A stretch of DNA of 64,000 nucleotides from Psychrobacillus sp. OK028 (GTDB lineage: Bacteria; Bacillota; Bacilli; Bacillales_A; Planococcaceae), in assembly GCF_900103605.1 (NCBI RefSeq), contig NZ_FNHY01000001.1:654541-718540 (forward strand). The letters run 5' to 3'. Shown here in pieces: positions 27,976 to 38,437 of the stretch. Position numbers and translations under genes: made by a program. Within the stretch, counting starts at the first letter, position 1, and each line of letters starts with the position of its first letter. The notes under the pieces were generated by a model. The model was not told the origin of the DNA. It was given only the letters and a program-made list of their open reading frames with translations, and made no database searches.

Positions 27976-29397
27976 ATGCCAGCTATAACGGGGAGACAAT
28001 ATATAAAACGAATTGACCAACTCAAAACGGACGTTTGGATAGATGGTAAGCCTGTTACGGGAAATATCTCGGAGCATCCTGCATTTAAAGGAATAATAAT
28101 TAGTCAGGCTGCACTGTACGATCTTCAACATCATAAAGCCCTAACGTTTCAATCACCAACTACAAAAGAGCAGGTAGGATTGTCGTACTTACAGCCAAAG
28201 ACAAAAGAGGATTTAGTTTTGAGACGTGAAATGATACAGCACTGGGCTAAATTGAATAATGGGCTAATGGGAAGAAGTCCAGATTATATGAATACCGTCT
28301 TAATGGCTCTAGCTTCCTCCCTTCATTTTTTGCAGGATCAAAAGAACTGTTTTCCAGATAATCTACAAACATTTTATGAATATGCAAGAGAAAATGATAT
28401 CTCCATGACCCATACGTTTATAGAACCACAAGTAAATCGTAAATCATTGTATGTTGAACGTTCGAACGAACCGATTGCTGCAAAAATAATAGATAGAAAC
28501 GATGAAGGAATTATTGTAAAAGGTGCCCGTCTCCTTGCAACACAGGGTGGAATAACGGATGAATTAGTAGTTATCTCTTCGGGTGGGAAAGTAGAAGAAG
28601 ATAATAGTTTCGCATTTTCCATACCTAGTAATACTAAAGGTTTAAGGTTTCTTTGTAGGGAATCATTTGTAGGAGGCGATTCTACTTTTAACTATCCACT
28701 AAGTTCGAAATATGAAGAAATGGATAGTGTTGTAGTGTTTGATAATGTTTTAGTTCCTTGGGAGCGCGTATTTTATTATGATAACATTGCTATTTCAAAT
28801 AATTTTATGAAGTCGAGTTCGTTCCTCCCATTTACCCTGCATCAAGTAGTATCTAGGCAGATTGTAAAAACTGAGTTTATATTGGGGATTGTCCAATCCA
28901 TTATCGAAACCATTAATATAGAAGAATATCAGCATGTTCAAGAAAAGGCATCTGAAATAATCGTGGCTTTGGAGACCATGAAAGCATTATTAATAAAATC
29001 AGAAGTCGAAGCCAAAATTGATAAAGGTGGATGGCTGCAACCAGATCGCGCTACATTACAAATTGCTATGAATGTATTTCCGCGCATCTATCCGAAGTTT
29101 ACAGAAATAATTCAGGTCCTAGGTGCCAGTGGACTTATGTCCATCCCAACAGAAAATGCTTTTCAATCATCTATTGGAAAAGAGTTAAATCACTACTTAC
29201 AGTCCAGTGAAGGCAATGGAGAGGACCGTGTCAAACTGTTCCGATTAGCTTGGGACTTAACGATGAGCCCGTTTGGCACAAGACAAACATTATATGAACG
29301 TTTTTTCTTTGGTGATCCTGTTAGACTTGCAAGCCAGTTATACTTTTCCTATGATACGGAGGAGTTTGTGCAACGAGTAAAAAATATATTGAAATGA
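27976..29397 (+). CDS. 4-hydroxyphenylacetate 3-hydroxylase family flavoprotein (HpaB/YoaI-like)
   Basis: A 473-residue oxygenase component of the HpaB family, acyl-CoA dehydrogenase-like fold. The N-terminus (ITGRQYIKRIDQLKTDVWIDG) and the FDNVLVPWERVF segment are diagnostic, as is RESFVGGDSTFNYPL. Members hydroxylate phenols using reduced FADH2 supplied by a separate reductase; no HpaC-type reductase is adjacent. True substrate not visible. ATG 27976 behind AGGAGTG. Monocistronic, with a terminator directly after the stop. Confidence 0.88.
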   Translation: MPAITGRQYIKRIDQLKTDVWIDGKPVTGNISEHPAFKGIIISQAALYDLQHHKALTFQSPTTKEQVGLSYLQPKTKEDLVLRREMIQHWAKLNNGLMGRSPDYMNTVLMALASSLHFLQDQKNCFPDNLQTFYEYARENDISMTHTFIEPQVNRKSLYVERSNEPIAAKIIDRNDEGIIVKGARLLATQGGITDELVVISSGGKVEEDNSFAFSIPSNTKGLRFLCRESFVGGDSTFNYPLSSKYEEMDSVVVFDNVLVPWERVFYYDNIAISNNFMKSSSFLPFTLHQVVSRQIVKTEFILGIVQSIIETINIEEYQHVQEKASEIIVALETMKALLIKSEVEAKIDKGGWLQPDRATLQIAMNVFPRIYPKFTEIIQVLGASGLMSIPTENAFQSSIGKELNHYLQSSEGNGEDRVKLFRLAWDLTMSPFGTRQTLYERFFFGDPVRLASQLYFSYDTEEFVQRVKNILK

Positions 29398-29428
29398 GTC
29401 CACAGACCTTTGTATGTGGGCTTTTTTT
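29398..29428 (+). terminator. Rho-independent terminator after HpaB-like gene
   Basis: gtccaca-gacctttgta-tgtgggc with TTTTTTT. Confidence 0.85.
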
Positions 29429-29876
29429 GAGTAGAAAGAGTTGAATGCTTTTAAGAAGAAGCGCACCTTCATAAGAAAGTACTATAACCTCTTGAGATTT
29501 TTTATATACGCATATTTTTTTGTGAACTCATAAATAGGAGAGGTAATTAGAAGCATACAAAATATTTATCTAAAGGTGGATTTATATATATATTGTTCAA
29601 TCGTGTGATCATTATTAAGGAATCGCACAGCGTTTTCATACAACTCCAGAGAATATTTAGCTGTAAATCCAGGCGTTAACCCGTATTATCTTTTAACTAT
29701 TAAAGTGTTCGCCAATGTAATGTTGTTGAATGCTTTTTTTATTGGAGGAACATCGTCATTAAAATTATTTTTCTTACTGTGTTTATGAAAAACAGAATCT
29801 AATATGTTTAAAATTGATCCATTATGGGAAGTTGAGGTTAAGTGATATTTCACATAACAATCGGAGGTAGAACCAA
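29429..29876. other. Gene-poor gap
   Basis: About 450 AT-rich bases with no convincing reading frame on either strand; only the ribosome site GGAGGTAG of the next gene is recognisable near its end. Confidence 0.5.
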
Positions 29877-30596
29877 ATGGGATATTTATTTATTTTTATC
29901 TATCTAACGATTATTTTGGTTGTCATAGAAATTATAACCATACTTTTTACTTTTACTGGACTGAAAAAACATATTGCAAGATTTCAGGTTATTTCTATGC
30001 TTACAGGAACTGGATTTACCACAGGAGAGTCAGAACTAATTATTGATCATCCCATTCGAAGGAATCTTGGAGCTTTTTTAATTCTTTTTGGAGCATTTTC
30101 ATTAGCAGTAATTATTTCAGCCATTAGTAGCATTCTCTCAGATGAATTTTTCACGATGAAAATAGGTTACGCAGCTGGAATACTAGTTTTGTGCCTTTTT
30201 GTATTGAAAAGTGATAAAGTAAAGAACAGACTATCCAATTTGTTCAAACGTGAATTAGAAAGGAATTTTGATCTTCAGGATTTGACAATAAAAGAAGTCT
30301 TTCTAACAGAAGAAGATGATTACTTAGTGGAAATTCCTCTACATAGTACCTCCAAGATGATTGGCGAGGTATTGGGCGAAAAACTAAATTCCGTGGAGGA
30401 CATAAATGTTTTATTAATTAAGCGTGGAGAAATTATAATTCGAAAAAAGAGACTTAGTACGAAACTTCAAGAAGGTGATTTCATCCTCATGTTCGGTGAT
30501 AAACAAGGAATTGAAAGTATGTTTTCAGAAGAACTGAAAAAACATGAAATGGAGATGAAACGGGAAATGAATCGAATGAATAATATCCATTCGTGA
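29877..30596 (+). CDS. Membrane protein with C-terminal RCK_C (TrkA-C) domain
   Basis: A 239-residue protein: three predicted membrane segments in the first ~115 residues, then a cytoplasmic RCK_C/TrkA-C domain (~130-215: LTIKEVFLTEEDDYLVEIPLH ... EGDFILMFGDKQGIESMF) and a basic, Met-rich tail. RCK_C domains bind ligands such as cyclic di-AMP or other small regulators of K+ transport. Between helices 1 and 2 is MLTGTGFTTGESEL, which resembles a selectivity-filter loop of Trk/Ktr channels, but only one such loop is present. Function unknown; role in ion homeostasis is inference. Confidence 0.75.
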   Translation: MGYLFIFIYLTIILVVIEIITILFTFTGLKKHIARFQVISMLTGTGFTTGESELIIDHPIRRNLGAFLILFGAFSLAVIISAISSILSDEFFTMKIGYAAGILVLCLFVLKSDKVKNRLSNLFKRELERNFDLQDLTIKEVFLTEEDDYLVEIPLHSTSKMIGEVLGEKLNSVEDINVLLIKRGEIIIRKKRLSTKLQEGDFILMFGDKQGIESMFSEELKKHEMEMKREMNRMNNIHS

Positions 30597-30642
30597 ATAA
30601 GAATTAAAATATATATTTTGTACTTCTTAAGATTAGGTTTAT

Positions 30643-30692
30643 CGATGTGGATTAATAAGATTTACCCGCATCGAAAAGCCTATTTTTTATAG
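30643..30692 (+). terminator. Possible terminator after RCK_C protein
   Basis: cgatgtgg ... ccgcatcg 8-bp stem with a long loop, followed by aaaagcctattttttat. Weaker than the others. Confidence 0.45.
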
Positions 30693-30768
30693 TTTTAAAG
30701 GATAAATTTTCTTTTTGATGAATATACTCCTAAGCAATATTTTTAAAATTCAGATTAGGAGGGAAAAC

Positions 30769-32226
30769 ATGAAGAGAAAATGGATGACAATGATGATGGC
30801 TTGGATACTGGTATTGGGAATGATTACTTTTCAAAATAGCGCACAAGCTAAGGAAGTAATAGATAAAACCTTGAGTGATTCTATTACTAACATGGTAGAC
30901 GAAAAACTAGCTGGAGCAGAAGTGAGTATTACTATAAGAGACGGTTTTTCAGGAGAAATTCTATATGACTATAATGCGCTTACAGCTGTAAAACCAGCAT
31001 CTAATATGAAACTGTTGACTACTGCCGCAGCTTTAGATGTACTAGGTAAGGATTATCGTTTTACTACGAGCCTGTATACATCTGGAAAGATTTCTAATGG
31101 AGTTTTAAAAGGAAATCTATATTTAAAAGGAGAAGGTGATCCAACCTTATCTATAGAAGACTTACAACGGTTCGCAAAAGAGTTAAAAGCAAAGGGTATT
31201 CATAAAGTTGATGGGCGGATTGTCGGGGATGACAAATGGTTTGATAATGATTTATTGACACCAGGAATTTGGGTTGGGGACGAGTCTTATTATTACGCTG
31301 CTCCTATTTCAGCTTTAACTACATCTCCAAACACAGATTATGACACTGGTACTATTATTGTTGAAGCAATCGGTACTGCTGTTGGCGACTTGCCATCTAT
31401 TAAAGTAACGCCACATATTGGCGATTTACAAATAGTAAACGAAGCAGGGACAGTGGAAGCAGGAAAACCCAATACAGTAACAATTGAAAGATTGTACGAA
31501 ACAAACAAGATTGTCGTTAGTGGGAACCTTCCTATCGATAAGACCAAAAGAGAATGGGTGACTGTCAAACATCCAACTACACATACATTATCCATGTTCC
31601 AAGAGGTTTTAGCAGAAGCAGGAATCGAGTATTCAAAAGACAAAGTATTTCAAGCTGCAACACCAAAAAGTGCTCAACTCGTCGCAAAGAAGCAATCGAT
31701 GACACTAGAGGAACTGCTAATTCCGTATATGAAACTTAGTAATAACGGTATTGCAGATATATTAGTGAAAACAATGGGTAAAGTTAAAAATCATCATGGT
31801 AGCACAGAGGCAGGTTTACAAGTTTTAAGAGAATACGGAAATTCTATTAACCTTAATATGGCAGATTGGCAATTTGAAGATGGTTCTGGAATGTCTCATG
31901 AAAATAGGGTTTCGAGTTTAACTATGAGTGAGTTGTTATTTAAAGTGCAAGGTGAAGATTGGTTTACTACCTATTTTAATAGCTTACCAATAGCTGCAAA
32001 TACAGATCGAATGGTAGGTGGTACGTTAAGAAATCGCTTAAAAGACCCATTAACAGCTGGAAAAGTCTATGCAAAAACAGGATCATTAACTGGAGTTAGT
32101 ACACTGAGTGGTTATTTAGAAGCAAGTAGCGGACAGTCTTATATTTTTAGTGTGTTAGTCCAAAACAAATCGGGGGCTTCCACTGCGATTGATGAAATAG
32201 TTAAGGAAATAGCAAAAGAATTATAG
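30769..32226 (+). CDS. dacC: D-alanyl-D-alanine carboxypeptidase/endopeptidase, PBP4 (DacB/DacC) family
   Basis: A 485-residue exported class C low-molecular-mass penicillin-binding protein (S13 family). Signal peptide ends at about AQA-KE (residues 25-27). The serine motif is S78-N-M-K81 (PASNMK), followed by an SNN motif in LSNNGIAD and KTG in AKTGSLTG near the C-terminus. It trims terminal D-Ala from, or cleaves cross-links in, peptidoglycan outside the membrane. ATG 30769 is chosen for the AGGAGGG immediately upstream and the proper signal peptide; an in-frame start 54 bases earlier would spoil it. Which Dac paralogue it is remains uncertain. Confidence 0.92.
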   Translation: MKRKWMTMMMAWILVLGMITFQNSAQAKEVIDKTLSDSITNMVDEKLAGAEVSITIRDGFSGEILYDYNALTAVKPASNMKLLTTAAALDVLGKDYRFTTSLYTSGKISNGVLKGNLYLKGEGDPTLSIEDLQRFAKELKAKGIHKVDGRIVGDDKWFDNDLLTPGIWVGDESYYYAAPISALTTSPNTDYDTGTIIVEAIGTAVGDLPSIKVTPHIGDLQIVNEAGTVEAGKPNTVTIERLYETNKIVVSGNLPIDKTKREWVTVKHPTTHTLSMFQEVLAEAGIEYSKDKVFQAATPKSAQLVAKKQSMTLEELLIPYMKLSNNGIADILVKTMGKVKNHHGSTEAGLQVLREYGNSINLNMADWQFEDGSGMSHENRVSSLTMSELLFKVQGEDWFTTYFNSLPIAANTDRMVGGTLRNRLKDPLTAGKVYAKTGSLTGVSTLSGYLEASSGQSYIFSVLVQNKSGASTAIDEIVKEIAKEL

Positions 32227-32279
32227 GGAAATAACATTTTTGTTGAAAAGCAAAACACTAAAAACATAGGAAGCGATGG

Positions 32280-32308
32280 AAGCTCATCCTTTGAGGATGG
32301 GCTTTTTA
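32280..32308 (+). terminator. Rho-independent terminator after PBP4 gene
   Basis: aagctcatcc-tttga-ggatgggctt with TTTTT. Confidence 0.88.
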
Positions 32309-32476
32309 ATATGAGAAATTTACCTAGAGATTCAAATTCTAACTAAAGAGTTCGGCAAATATTCCAATCCAATAACTGTTTTAGTTTCTGTCACTAATAA
32401 AGCAGATACCTTGAAGTAATTTTTACTTGGCTCTATTATCAGATGGAGATGTATGTTATCGAAGGAGAGAAAATAT

Positions 32477-33484
32477 ATGAATAGAAAACTTCAGTCCATT
32501 CCTGTATCGGTTTTGGATTTAGTAGCCGTAAAAGAAGATCAGACAAATAAAGAAGCTTTTAAGGATATGGTTAGTCTTGCACAATTTACAGAAAAGCTAG
32601 GTTACAATCGGTATTGGCTAACGGAACATCACAATGCACCGAATGTTATTAGCTCCGCTACTTCCATTTTAATCGGTCATGTGTTGGAAAAAACAGAAAC
32701 TATAAAAGTAGGTTCAGGTGGTATTATGTTGCCAAATCATGCACCACTTGTTGTTGCAGAGCAGTTTGGTACACTAGAAAGCCTTTATCCGAATAGACTG
32801 GATTTAGGACTTGGCCGTGCTCCAGGAACGGATATGCAAACGGCGCATGCTCTACGCAGAACGACTCAGGAAACTTCTTTCTCTTTCCCACAGGATGTGG
32901 TGGAATTGCAAAATTACTTTAAATCAATAGATTCCCAAAGTACAGTGCATGCATTTCCAGGTGTAGGTGCAAATGTACCAATTTATATCCTTGGCTCAAG
33001 TACATCAAGCGCAGAATTGGCCGCGCGATTAGGGCTACCTTATGCATTTGCTGCACATTTTGCCCCTCAGCAAATGGAAATGGCAATCGAAATTTACCGA
33101 AATAAGTTTGTTCCTTCTGAGTATTTAACGGAACCATACGTGATAGTTTGTGTAAATGTAATAGCAGCAGATACAAACGAGGAAGCGAAAAAGCTTTCTA
33201 CAACTAGTGATCGTTTTTATTTAAATGTAGTTACTGGTAAAAAGGAACTTCTGCAGCCCCCTGTTGATAGTATGGAAGGTCTCTGGAACCCCCTAGAAGA
33301 AAATGCGGTCCGTAGAATGTCGGCTTATACTTTTAAAGGCGACCGAAATAAAATCATCGAGCAATTAAAATCATTCTTGGGAGCATTTCACGTAGATGAA
33401 TTGATGGCTGTTACCTATGTATACGATCAAGAAGCTAGAAGACGTTCGTATGAAATATTGAGGGAAGCCATAGAACAACTTTAA
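32477..33484 (+). CDS. Luciferase-like (LLM class) flavin-dependent oxidoreductase
   Basis: A 335-residue bacterial luciferase-like TIM-barrel monooxygenase of the single-component MsnO8-type group. Conserved blocks: IPVSVLDLV at the start, [45 protein letters not shown]. Uses FMNH2 or F420-like reduced flavin; natural substrate unknown. ATG 32477 has GAAGGAGAG upstream, which decides it over an in-frame ATG 24 bases earlier. A hairpin terminator follows. Confidence 0.9.
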   Translation: MNRKLQSIPVSVLDLVAVKEDQTNKEAFKDMVSLAQFTEKLGYNRYWLTEHHNAPNVISSATSILIGHVLEKTETIKVGSGGIMLPNHAPLVVAEQFGTLESLYPNRLDLGLGRAPGTDMQTAHALRRTTQETSFSFPQDVVELQNYFKSIDSQSTVHAFPGVGANVPIYILGSSTSSAELAARLGLPYAFAAHFAPQQMEMAIEIYRNKFVPSEYLTEPYVIVCVNVIAADTNEEAKKLSTTSDRFYLNVVTGKKELLQPPVDSMEGLWNPLEENAVRRMSAYTFKGDRNKIIEQLKSFLGAFHVDELMAVTYVYDQEARRRSYEILREAIEQL

Positions 33485-33500
33485 GAATTGGACGTAAAAC

Positions 33501-33546
33501 GAAACATGACGTAACCCTTAAAAGGGCATCGTTATGTTTTTTTATA
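33501..33546 (+). terminator. Rho-independent terminator after LLM gene
   Basis: aaacatgacgtaaccctt/aaaagggcatcgttatgttt imperfect stem with TTTTTT. Confidence 0.75.
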
Positions 33547-33798
33547 AGTTGGTATGACATATAGAAGGGAAGATAATTAAGTATCAGAATGTCGACATGA
33601 CTCGAGTGATATTTGTTAAATGTTGATTTGAATTTTTATTTTAGGGGTATTAGTAACATTGGATACTAACACTGTTAATGAGATTAATTTTTAGCAATCC
33701 CTAAGCAAACCGAACATTTTTGGGAACTAGGTCTATTGCTTTTCCAAATTAGAAATCCCTACATAAAATATAAGTATTTAAATATCTTCATTTTATTA
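33547..33798. other. Gene-free stretch before the glycogen cluster
   Basis: AT-rich, no reading frame with a ribosome site; ends in the cre-like site described next. Confidence 0.5.
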
Positions 33799-33812
33799 AG
33801 TAAGCGTTTTCT
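33799..33812 (+). promoter_or_regulatory. cre-like (CcpA) site upstream of glycogen cluster
   Basis: AGTAAGCGTTTTCT fits the cre consensus TGWNANCGNTNWCA at all constrained positions except the two outermost, ~70 bases before the GH15-like gene. Suggests carbon catabolite control of the cluster; single-site evidence only. Confidence 0.45.
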
Positions 33813-33882
33813 TGAATTGGTTTGTCTAGAATAAACGCAAATGGTTAACAATTACTAAAAGGTATAAAGGGAGGACTCGTAT

Positions 33883-34905
33883 ATGAAAGTCAACAATGCA
33901 ATTGAAGTTTTAGATCGGATGCGTCTACCGAATGGCGCTTACACTGCCAGTGTTTCAAAGGACTATCATTTTGTTTGGATACGTGATGTTGTATACACGG
34001 TTTTGCCTTTTTTACAAAGCCAATCTGATCGGTATGAAAAAGCTTATCATGCCTTGTTTGATCTATTTAAAACCTATGAATGGAAGATCGACATTCATCG
34101 GGAAAAAAAACCGATTTATCTTTTTGAATATATTCACTCACGATATTCTACAGATTTAAAGGAAATGAGCCAGGAATGGGGTCATGCTCAGAATGATGCA
34201 ATAGGAGCCTTCTTATGGGGAGTAGGGGTGGGAGTTAGCCATGGACATAAGGTTTTACGTGATGAAAAAGATCTCGCCATTGTTCAGAAGCTAGTCGACT
34301 ATCTAGAATGTCTCGGGTACTGGCAGGCAAAGGATAATGGAATGTGGGAAGAGAATATGGAACTGCATGCTTCAAGTGTAGGTGCATGCGTGGCAGGCTT
34401 ACGTGCGGTGAAAATGCTTGTAAATGTTAAGGAGGAACTGATTCAAAAAGGTGAAGAGACGTTGCGTTTTCTTTTACCACGGGAAAGTGAAACGAAAGAA
34501 ACAGACTTATCGCTGCTTTCGCTTATCTATCCGTATCGTATAGTTGAAAGGACAACAGCACTTAAAATTGTCCAGATGGTTTCTGAACGCCTAGAGCGAA
34601 AAAATGGATGTATTCGTTATGAAAACGATCAATATTACAACGAAGGGAGCGAAGCTGAATGGTGCTTCGGACTACCTTGGTTAGGAATGTGCTATTTTGA
34701 GCTGGGCATGTATGATAAGGCTTATGAATATGTAAATAAAACGGAACGAATCGTACCTGATAATTGGGAAGTCCCTGAATTATATATTGGCGGTAAAAAT
34801 GTGCCAAATGGCAACACGCCACTAGCTTGGTCCGTCTCCCTTTCCTATTTATTTTTAAATCGTATGATTACTACACCTTCTAGACATTTGACAGGAAATG
34901 ACTGA
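33883..34905 (+). CDS. GH15-like glucoamylase/dextranase family protein
   Basis: A 340-residue (alpha/alpha)6-barrel protein resembling the catalytic part of GH15 enzymes and phosphorylase-kinase alpha. Conserved landmarks are FVWIRDVVYT (substrate-pocket R-D), WGHAQNDAIGAFLWG, DNGMWEENMELHASS with the likely catalytic acid, and EAEWCFGLPWLG. There is no signal peptide, so it acts in the cytoplasm. Placed just upstream of glgB on the same strand, it may hydrolyse glycogen or malto-oligosaccharides; the cluster has no glgP. Start ATG 33883 behind AAGGGAGG. Enzyme activity is inferred. Confidence 0.78.
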   Translation: MKVNNAIEVLDRMRLPNGAYTASVSKDYHFVWIRDVVYTVLPFLQSQSDRYEKAYHALFDLFKTYEWKIDIHREKKPIYLFEYIHSRYSTDLKEMSQEWGHAQNDAIGAFLWGVGVGVSHGHKVLRDEKDLAIVQKLVDYLECLGYWQAKDNGMWEENMELHASSVGACVAGLRAVKMLVNVKEELIQKGEETLRFLLPRESETKETDLSLLSLIYPYRIVERTTALKIVQMVSERLERKNGCIRYENDQYYNEGSEAEWCFGLPWLGMCYFELGMYDKAYEYVNKTERIVPDNWEVPELYIGGKNVPNGNTPLAWSVSLSYLFLNRMITTPSRHLTGND

Positions 34906-34999
34906 TCTTAAAATACAAGTGTAACTTCATAAATTCTTATTGATCACATTTTGATATAAAAAATTGTATGTGGGAGGACAGCTGATAATTAGTCTTCGG

Positions 35000-35013
35000 T
35001 TAAAGCGCTTTAA
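35000..35013. promoter_or_regulatory. Perfect 14-bp palindrome, LacI-family-operator-like
   Basis: TTAAAGCGCTTTAA, centred on CG as in operators of LacI/CcpA-family regulators, ~310 bases before glgB and before a terminator. Two positions depart from the cre consensus. Role uncertain. Confidence 0.35.
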
Positions 35014-35057
35014 TACTTTTCGTTATTTCAGTTTCACGAACAAGATGAATATTACTA

Positions 35058-35086
35058 AAATCCTCCATTACTATGGAGGATTTTTA
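35058..35086 (+). terminator. Terminator between GH15-like gene and glgB
   Basis: aaatcctccat-tac-tatggaggattttt; perfect stem and T-run. It separates the GH15 transcript from glgB, which therefore probably has its own promoter in 35090-35325. Confidence 0.88.
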
Positions 35087-35325
35087 TTTATTGAGGAAAT
35101 TATAAAATTCTGTACCTGCTTAAAACTACTTATTAGTGATTCTCCGTGCAGACTCCAATCCTTTCCGGGACTAACGTAGTCATCTGTTTACTTGTTATTT
35201 TGTCGAAATATATCGATTATTAAAAATAGTGAAATATTTAAAGGTGTTTAAAGATAAGTGGCGAATAATTTAGTGGAGAAATGTTATTTAGATTGCCAGA
35301 ATCATAGATTGAAAGAGGTGTTGAA

Positions 35326-37275
35326 ATGGTAGAGATTATGAAGAAGAATAGCCTGCAATATCCTAGTGATTTTGATGTATACCTTTTTCATGAGGGAACA
35401 CTGTTTGAAAGTTATAAAATGCTTGGAGCTCATATACTTAATGAGGGAGATACTCAAGGTGTGCGTTTTGCTGTTTGGGCTCCAAATGCAAAACAGGTAT
35501 CCGTCGTAGGTAATTTTAATAATTGGAATGGTACCCAACATCAAATGGAACGCTTGAATCATTCTGGCATCTGGGTATTATTTGTTCCTGAGCTAGTACA
35601 TGGAGACATCTATAAATATGAGGTTACAGGAGCAGATGGACGGAAGTTATTAAAATCAGATCCGTATGCATTTTATTCAGAGTTGCGGCCAGCAACAGCT
35701 TCTATTGTTTACGATCTAAATACATTTCAATGGCAAGATCAAAAATGGATGGCACAGCGCTCAAAGAAAGATATTTACCACAAACCGATGATGATTTACG
35801 AGGTTCATCTGGCTTCTTGGAAACAAAAAGAAGATGGTGAGCTTTATAGTTATCAAGAACATGCAGAAGAATTAGTCGATTATGTAATTGAAAATGGCTT
35901 TTCACATATCGAGTTGCTGCCTGTTATGGAGCATCCATACGATGGTTCATGGGGCTACCAAATTACTGGATATTATTCAGCGACAAGCAGATACGGTACA
36001 CCAGAGCAACTAAAGTATTTTATAGATAAATGCCATCAAAGGGGCATTGGTGTAATTCTTGATTGGGTGCCCGCACATTTTTGTAAGGATGTCCATGGTC
36101 TTGGACGGTTCGACGGAACGCCTCTATTCGAATCTACAGATCCTATGCGAGCCGAGCGGCCAATCTGGGGAACATATAGCTTTGACTATAGCAAACCTGA
36201 GGTAATTAGCTTTCTTATTTCAAACGCGATGTTTTGGATGGATGTCTATCATGTGGATGGATTTCGAATTGATGCAGTTTCATCCATGATTTATCTAAAC
36301 CATGATAATCCACTTCCAGTTAAATTGAAGAATCAGTATGGTGGTGAAGAAAATTTTGAAGCAATCGATTTTTTAAAAAAGTTAAATGAAACCATTTTCC
36401 GAAAATATCCCGGTGCCCTCATGATGGCGGAGGAAGCAACTGAATGGCCGCTAGTAACAAGTCCGACTAGTGCTGGTGGTCTCGGATTCAATTATAAATG
36501 GAATATGGGATGGACAAATGACGTATTTAAGTATATGAAGCTTGATGTAAATGAGCGACCAGAGCATCATTACTTACTAACTTTTTCATTTTTATATGCT
36601 TTTTCGGAAAATTTTGTCCTTCCATTTTCACATGATGAAATAGTGCATGGAAAAAGGTCATTGTTAAACAAAATGCCTGGAGATTACTGGCAAAAGTTTG
36701 CGAATTTACGCCTCCTATTTGGTTATTTGTTCGTACATCCAGGAAAAAAACTGCTATTTATGGGCAGTGAGTTCGGTCAGTTTGACGAATGGAAATACTC
36801 GCAAGAAATGGATTGGATGCTATTAGATTTTGAGGCTCACTCCACTTTTTTTAAATACTATAAAGAATTAAATAAATTCTATCAGGAAACCAGTTCACTT
36901 TGGCGCCTAGATCATGAGCAAACCGGCTTTCAATGGATCGATCCGGACAATGCAAAACAAAGCGTGATTACCTTTATGAGAAAAGGAAAACGGAAGGGCG
37001 ATTATTGTATTGTTATTTGTAATTTTTCATCTGATGTTTACCATAACTATCAAATAGGAGTTCCGTCCAACGGAAAATATTACGAAGCATTTAATAGCGA
37101 TGCTACAGCATTTGGCGGATCGGGACAGTTAAATTCAGCTCCAATACTGGCCAGTAAGGTACCGCACAATAACCAACCTTGTACTCTAGAAATAACCGTG
37201 CCACCGCTAGGGATTTCTATATTCATGAAAGAAACAAAAACAAGAAAAAGGGGAGTCAGTACAAATGACATCTAA
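35326..37275 (+). CDS. glgB: 1,4-alpha-glucan branching enzyme
   Basis: A 649-residue glycogen branching enzyme (B. subtilis 627). An N-terminal CBM48 domain (~35-125, [20 protein letters not shown]) precedes the GH13 barrel with all catalytic regions: [15 protein letters not shown] (nucleophile Asp), MMAEEAT (general acid Glu) and [10 protein letters not shown]. It cuts alpha-1,4 chains and reattaches them as alpha-1,6 branches. Start ATG 35326 behind GAAAGAGGTG; an in-frame ATG four codons on is possible. It overlaps glgC by 11 bases. Confidence 0.95.
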   Translation: MVEIMKKNSLQYPSDFDVYLFHEGTLFESYKMLGAHILNEGDTQGVRFAVWAPNAKQVSVVGNFNNWNGTQHQMERLNHSGIWVLFVPELVHGDIYKYEVTGADGRKLLKSDPYAFYSELRPATASIVYDLNTFQWQDQKWMAQRSKKDIYHKPMMIYEVHLASWKQKEDGELYSYQEHAEELVDYVIENGFSHIELLPVMEHPYDGSWGYQITGYYSATSRYGTPEQLKYFIDKCHQRGIGVILDWVPAHFCKDVHGLGRFDGTPLFESTDPMRAERPIWGTYSFDYSKPEVISFLISNAMFWMDVYHVDGFRIDAVSSMIYLNHDNPLPVKLKNQYGGEENFEAIDFLKKLNETIFRKYPGALMMAEEATEWPLVTSPTSAGGLGFNYKWNMGWTNDVFKYMKLDVNERPEHHYLLTFSFLYAFSENFVLPFSHDEIVHGKRSLLNKMPGDYWQKFANLRLLFGYLFVHPGKKLLFMGSEFGQFDEWKYSQEMDWMLLDFEAHSTFFKYYKELNKFYQETSSLWRLDHEQTGFQWIDPDNAKQSVITFMRKGKRKGDYCIVICNFSSDVYHNYQIGVPSNGKYYEAFNSDATAFGGSGQLNSAPILASKVPHNNQPCTLEITVPPLGISIFMKETKTRKRGVSTNDI

Positions 37276-38422
37276 GAAATGGGTTGCAATGCTTTTAGCA
37301 GGTGGTCAAGGTTCAAGGCTGGGTGAATTGACGAGTGACCTAGCTAAACCCGCTGTACCATTTGGAGGGAAATATCGGATTATCGATTTTACCTTAAGCA
37401 ACTGTACACATTCTGGTATTGATACTGTCGGCATACTTACTCAATATCGCCCGCATCTTTTGAATTCATATATTGGCAACGGTCGTCCGTGGGATCTGGA
37501 TCGCAATAAAGGTGGGGTTTCTATGCTTCCCCCTTATCAAGGAAAAGATGGTGGTGAATGGTACAAAGGTACCGCAAATGCCGTGTACCAAAATTTTCAT
37601 TTTATCGATCATAACGACCCGGAATATGTACTTGTTATCTCAGGGGACCATATTTACAAGATGGATTATAATAAAATGCTTGAAGATCACATTGATAAGG
37701 GTGCACATGCGACCATTGCTGTTATAGAGGTACCATGGGAAGAAGCAAATCGCTTTGGCATAATGAATACTAACGAAACAGATCAAATAATTGAATTTGA
37801 AGAAAAACCTAAAAATCCAAAAAGTAATTTGGCTTCGATGGGTGTTTATATCTTTAATTGGAAACATCTAAAAAAATATTTAACTGAAGACGAACTGGAT
37901 AGCAGTTCCACTAATGATTTTGGAAAAGACATTATTCCAAAGATGCTGAATGATGAAGCAAAATTACAAGCATATAGATTTAAAGGTTACTGGAAAGACG
38001 TAGGTACGATTGAAAGCTTATGGGAAGCACATATGGATTTATTGGAAGAATCATCTGATTTCAAGCTTGGAGACCCAGACTGGCAAATATACGCAGGGAA
38101 TGCCAATCACCCCCCACAATATATATCTGAAGATGCTGAAGTGACCCAATCATTAATCAATGAAGGGTGTTTAGTATTTGGGAAAGTCGACCATTCTGTT
38201 CTTTCCTATAATGTTCAAGTTGGAAGGGGCTCTATCGTAAAGAATTCCGTGATAATGCCAAATGTGAAAATCGGGAATAATGTAATAATCGAAAAGGCTA
38301 TAATTGGAACTGGCACAATAATCGATGATGACGCTGTAATCTTCGACTCAAAACAGGGTCTTACATTAATTGGGGAAAATCAGCGAGTTTCTTCTGAAAA
38401 TGCTTTGCTGCAAGCTTTATAA
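37265..38422 (+). CDS. glgC: Glucose-1-phosphate adenylyltransferase, catalytic subunit
   Basis: A 385-residue ADP-glucose pyrophosphorylase. The nucleotidyltransferase loop [11 protein letters not shown] begins at about residue 13, substrate-binding FEEKPKNP and the C-terminal left-handed beta-helix hexapeptides ([20 protein letters not shown]) are present. It makes ADP-glucose from glucose-1-phosphate and ATP, the first committed step of glycogen synthesis. Start overlaps the end of glgB with AAAGGGGAG upstream. Works with GlgD, encoded 15 bases downstream. Confidence 0.96.
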   Translation: MTSKKWVAMLLAGGQGSRLGELTSDLAKPAVPFGGKYRIIDFTLSNCTHSGIDTVGILTQYRPHLLNSYIGNGRPWDLDRNKGGVSMLPPYQGKDGGEWYKGTANAVYQNFHFIDHNDPEYVLVISGDHIYKMDYNKMLEDHIDKGAHATIAVIEVPWEEANRFGIMNTNETDQIIEFEEKPKNPKSNLASMGVYIFNWKHLKKYLTEDELDSSSTNDFGKDIIPKMLNDEAKLQAYRFKGYWKDVGTIESLWEAHMDLLEESSDFKLGDPDWQIYAGNANHPPQYISEDAEVTQSLINEGCLVFGKVDHSVLSYNVQVGRGSIVKNSVIMPNVKIGNNVIIEKAIIGTGTIIDDDAVIFDSKQGLTLIGENQRVSSENALLQAL

Positions 38423-38437
38423 TAGGAGGTAGCTTAT

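Noticed and set aside
28452..28468. LexA-box-like palindrome gaacgttcgaac
   Set aside because: Lies deep inside the HpaB-like coding sequence and the spacing does not fit CGAAC-N4-GTTCG.
35138..35175. Possible fourth copy of the R1-R3 repeat (ctccgtgcagactcc)
   Set aside because: Only short matches in the wrong order; not enough to separate from chance.
34964..35179. 71-codon frame between the GH15-like gene and glgB
   Set aside because: It runs through a perfect terminator hairpin (35058-35086) and an operator-like palindrome, and its sequence is low-complexity and unlike a protein.
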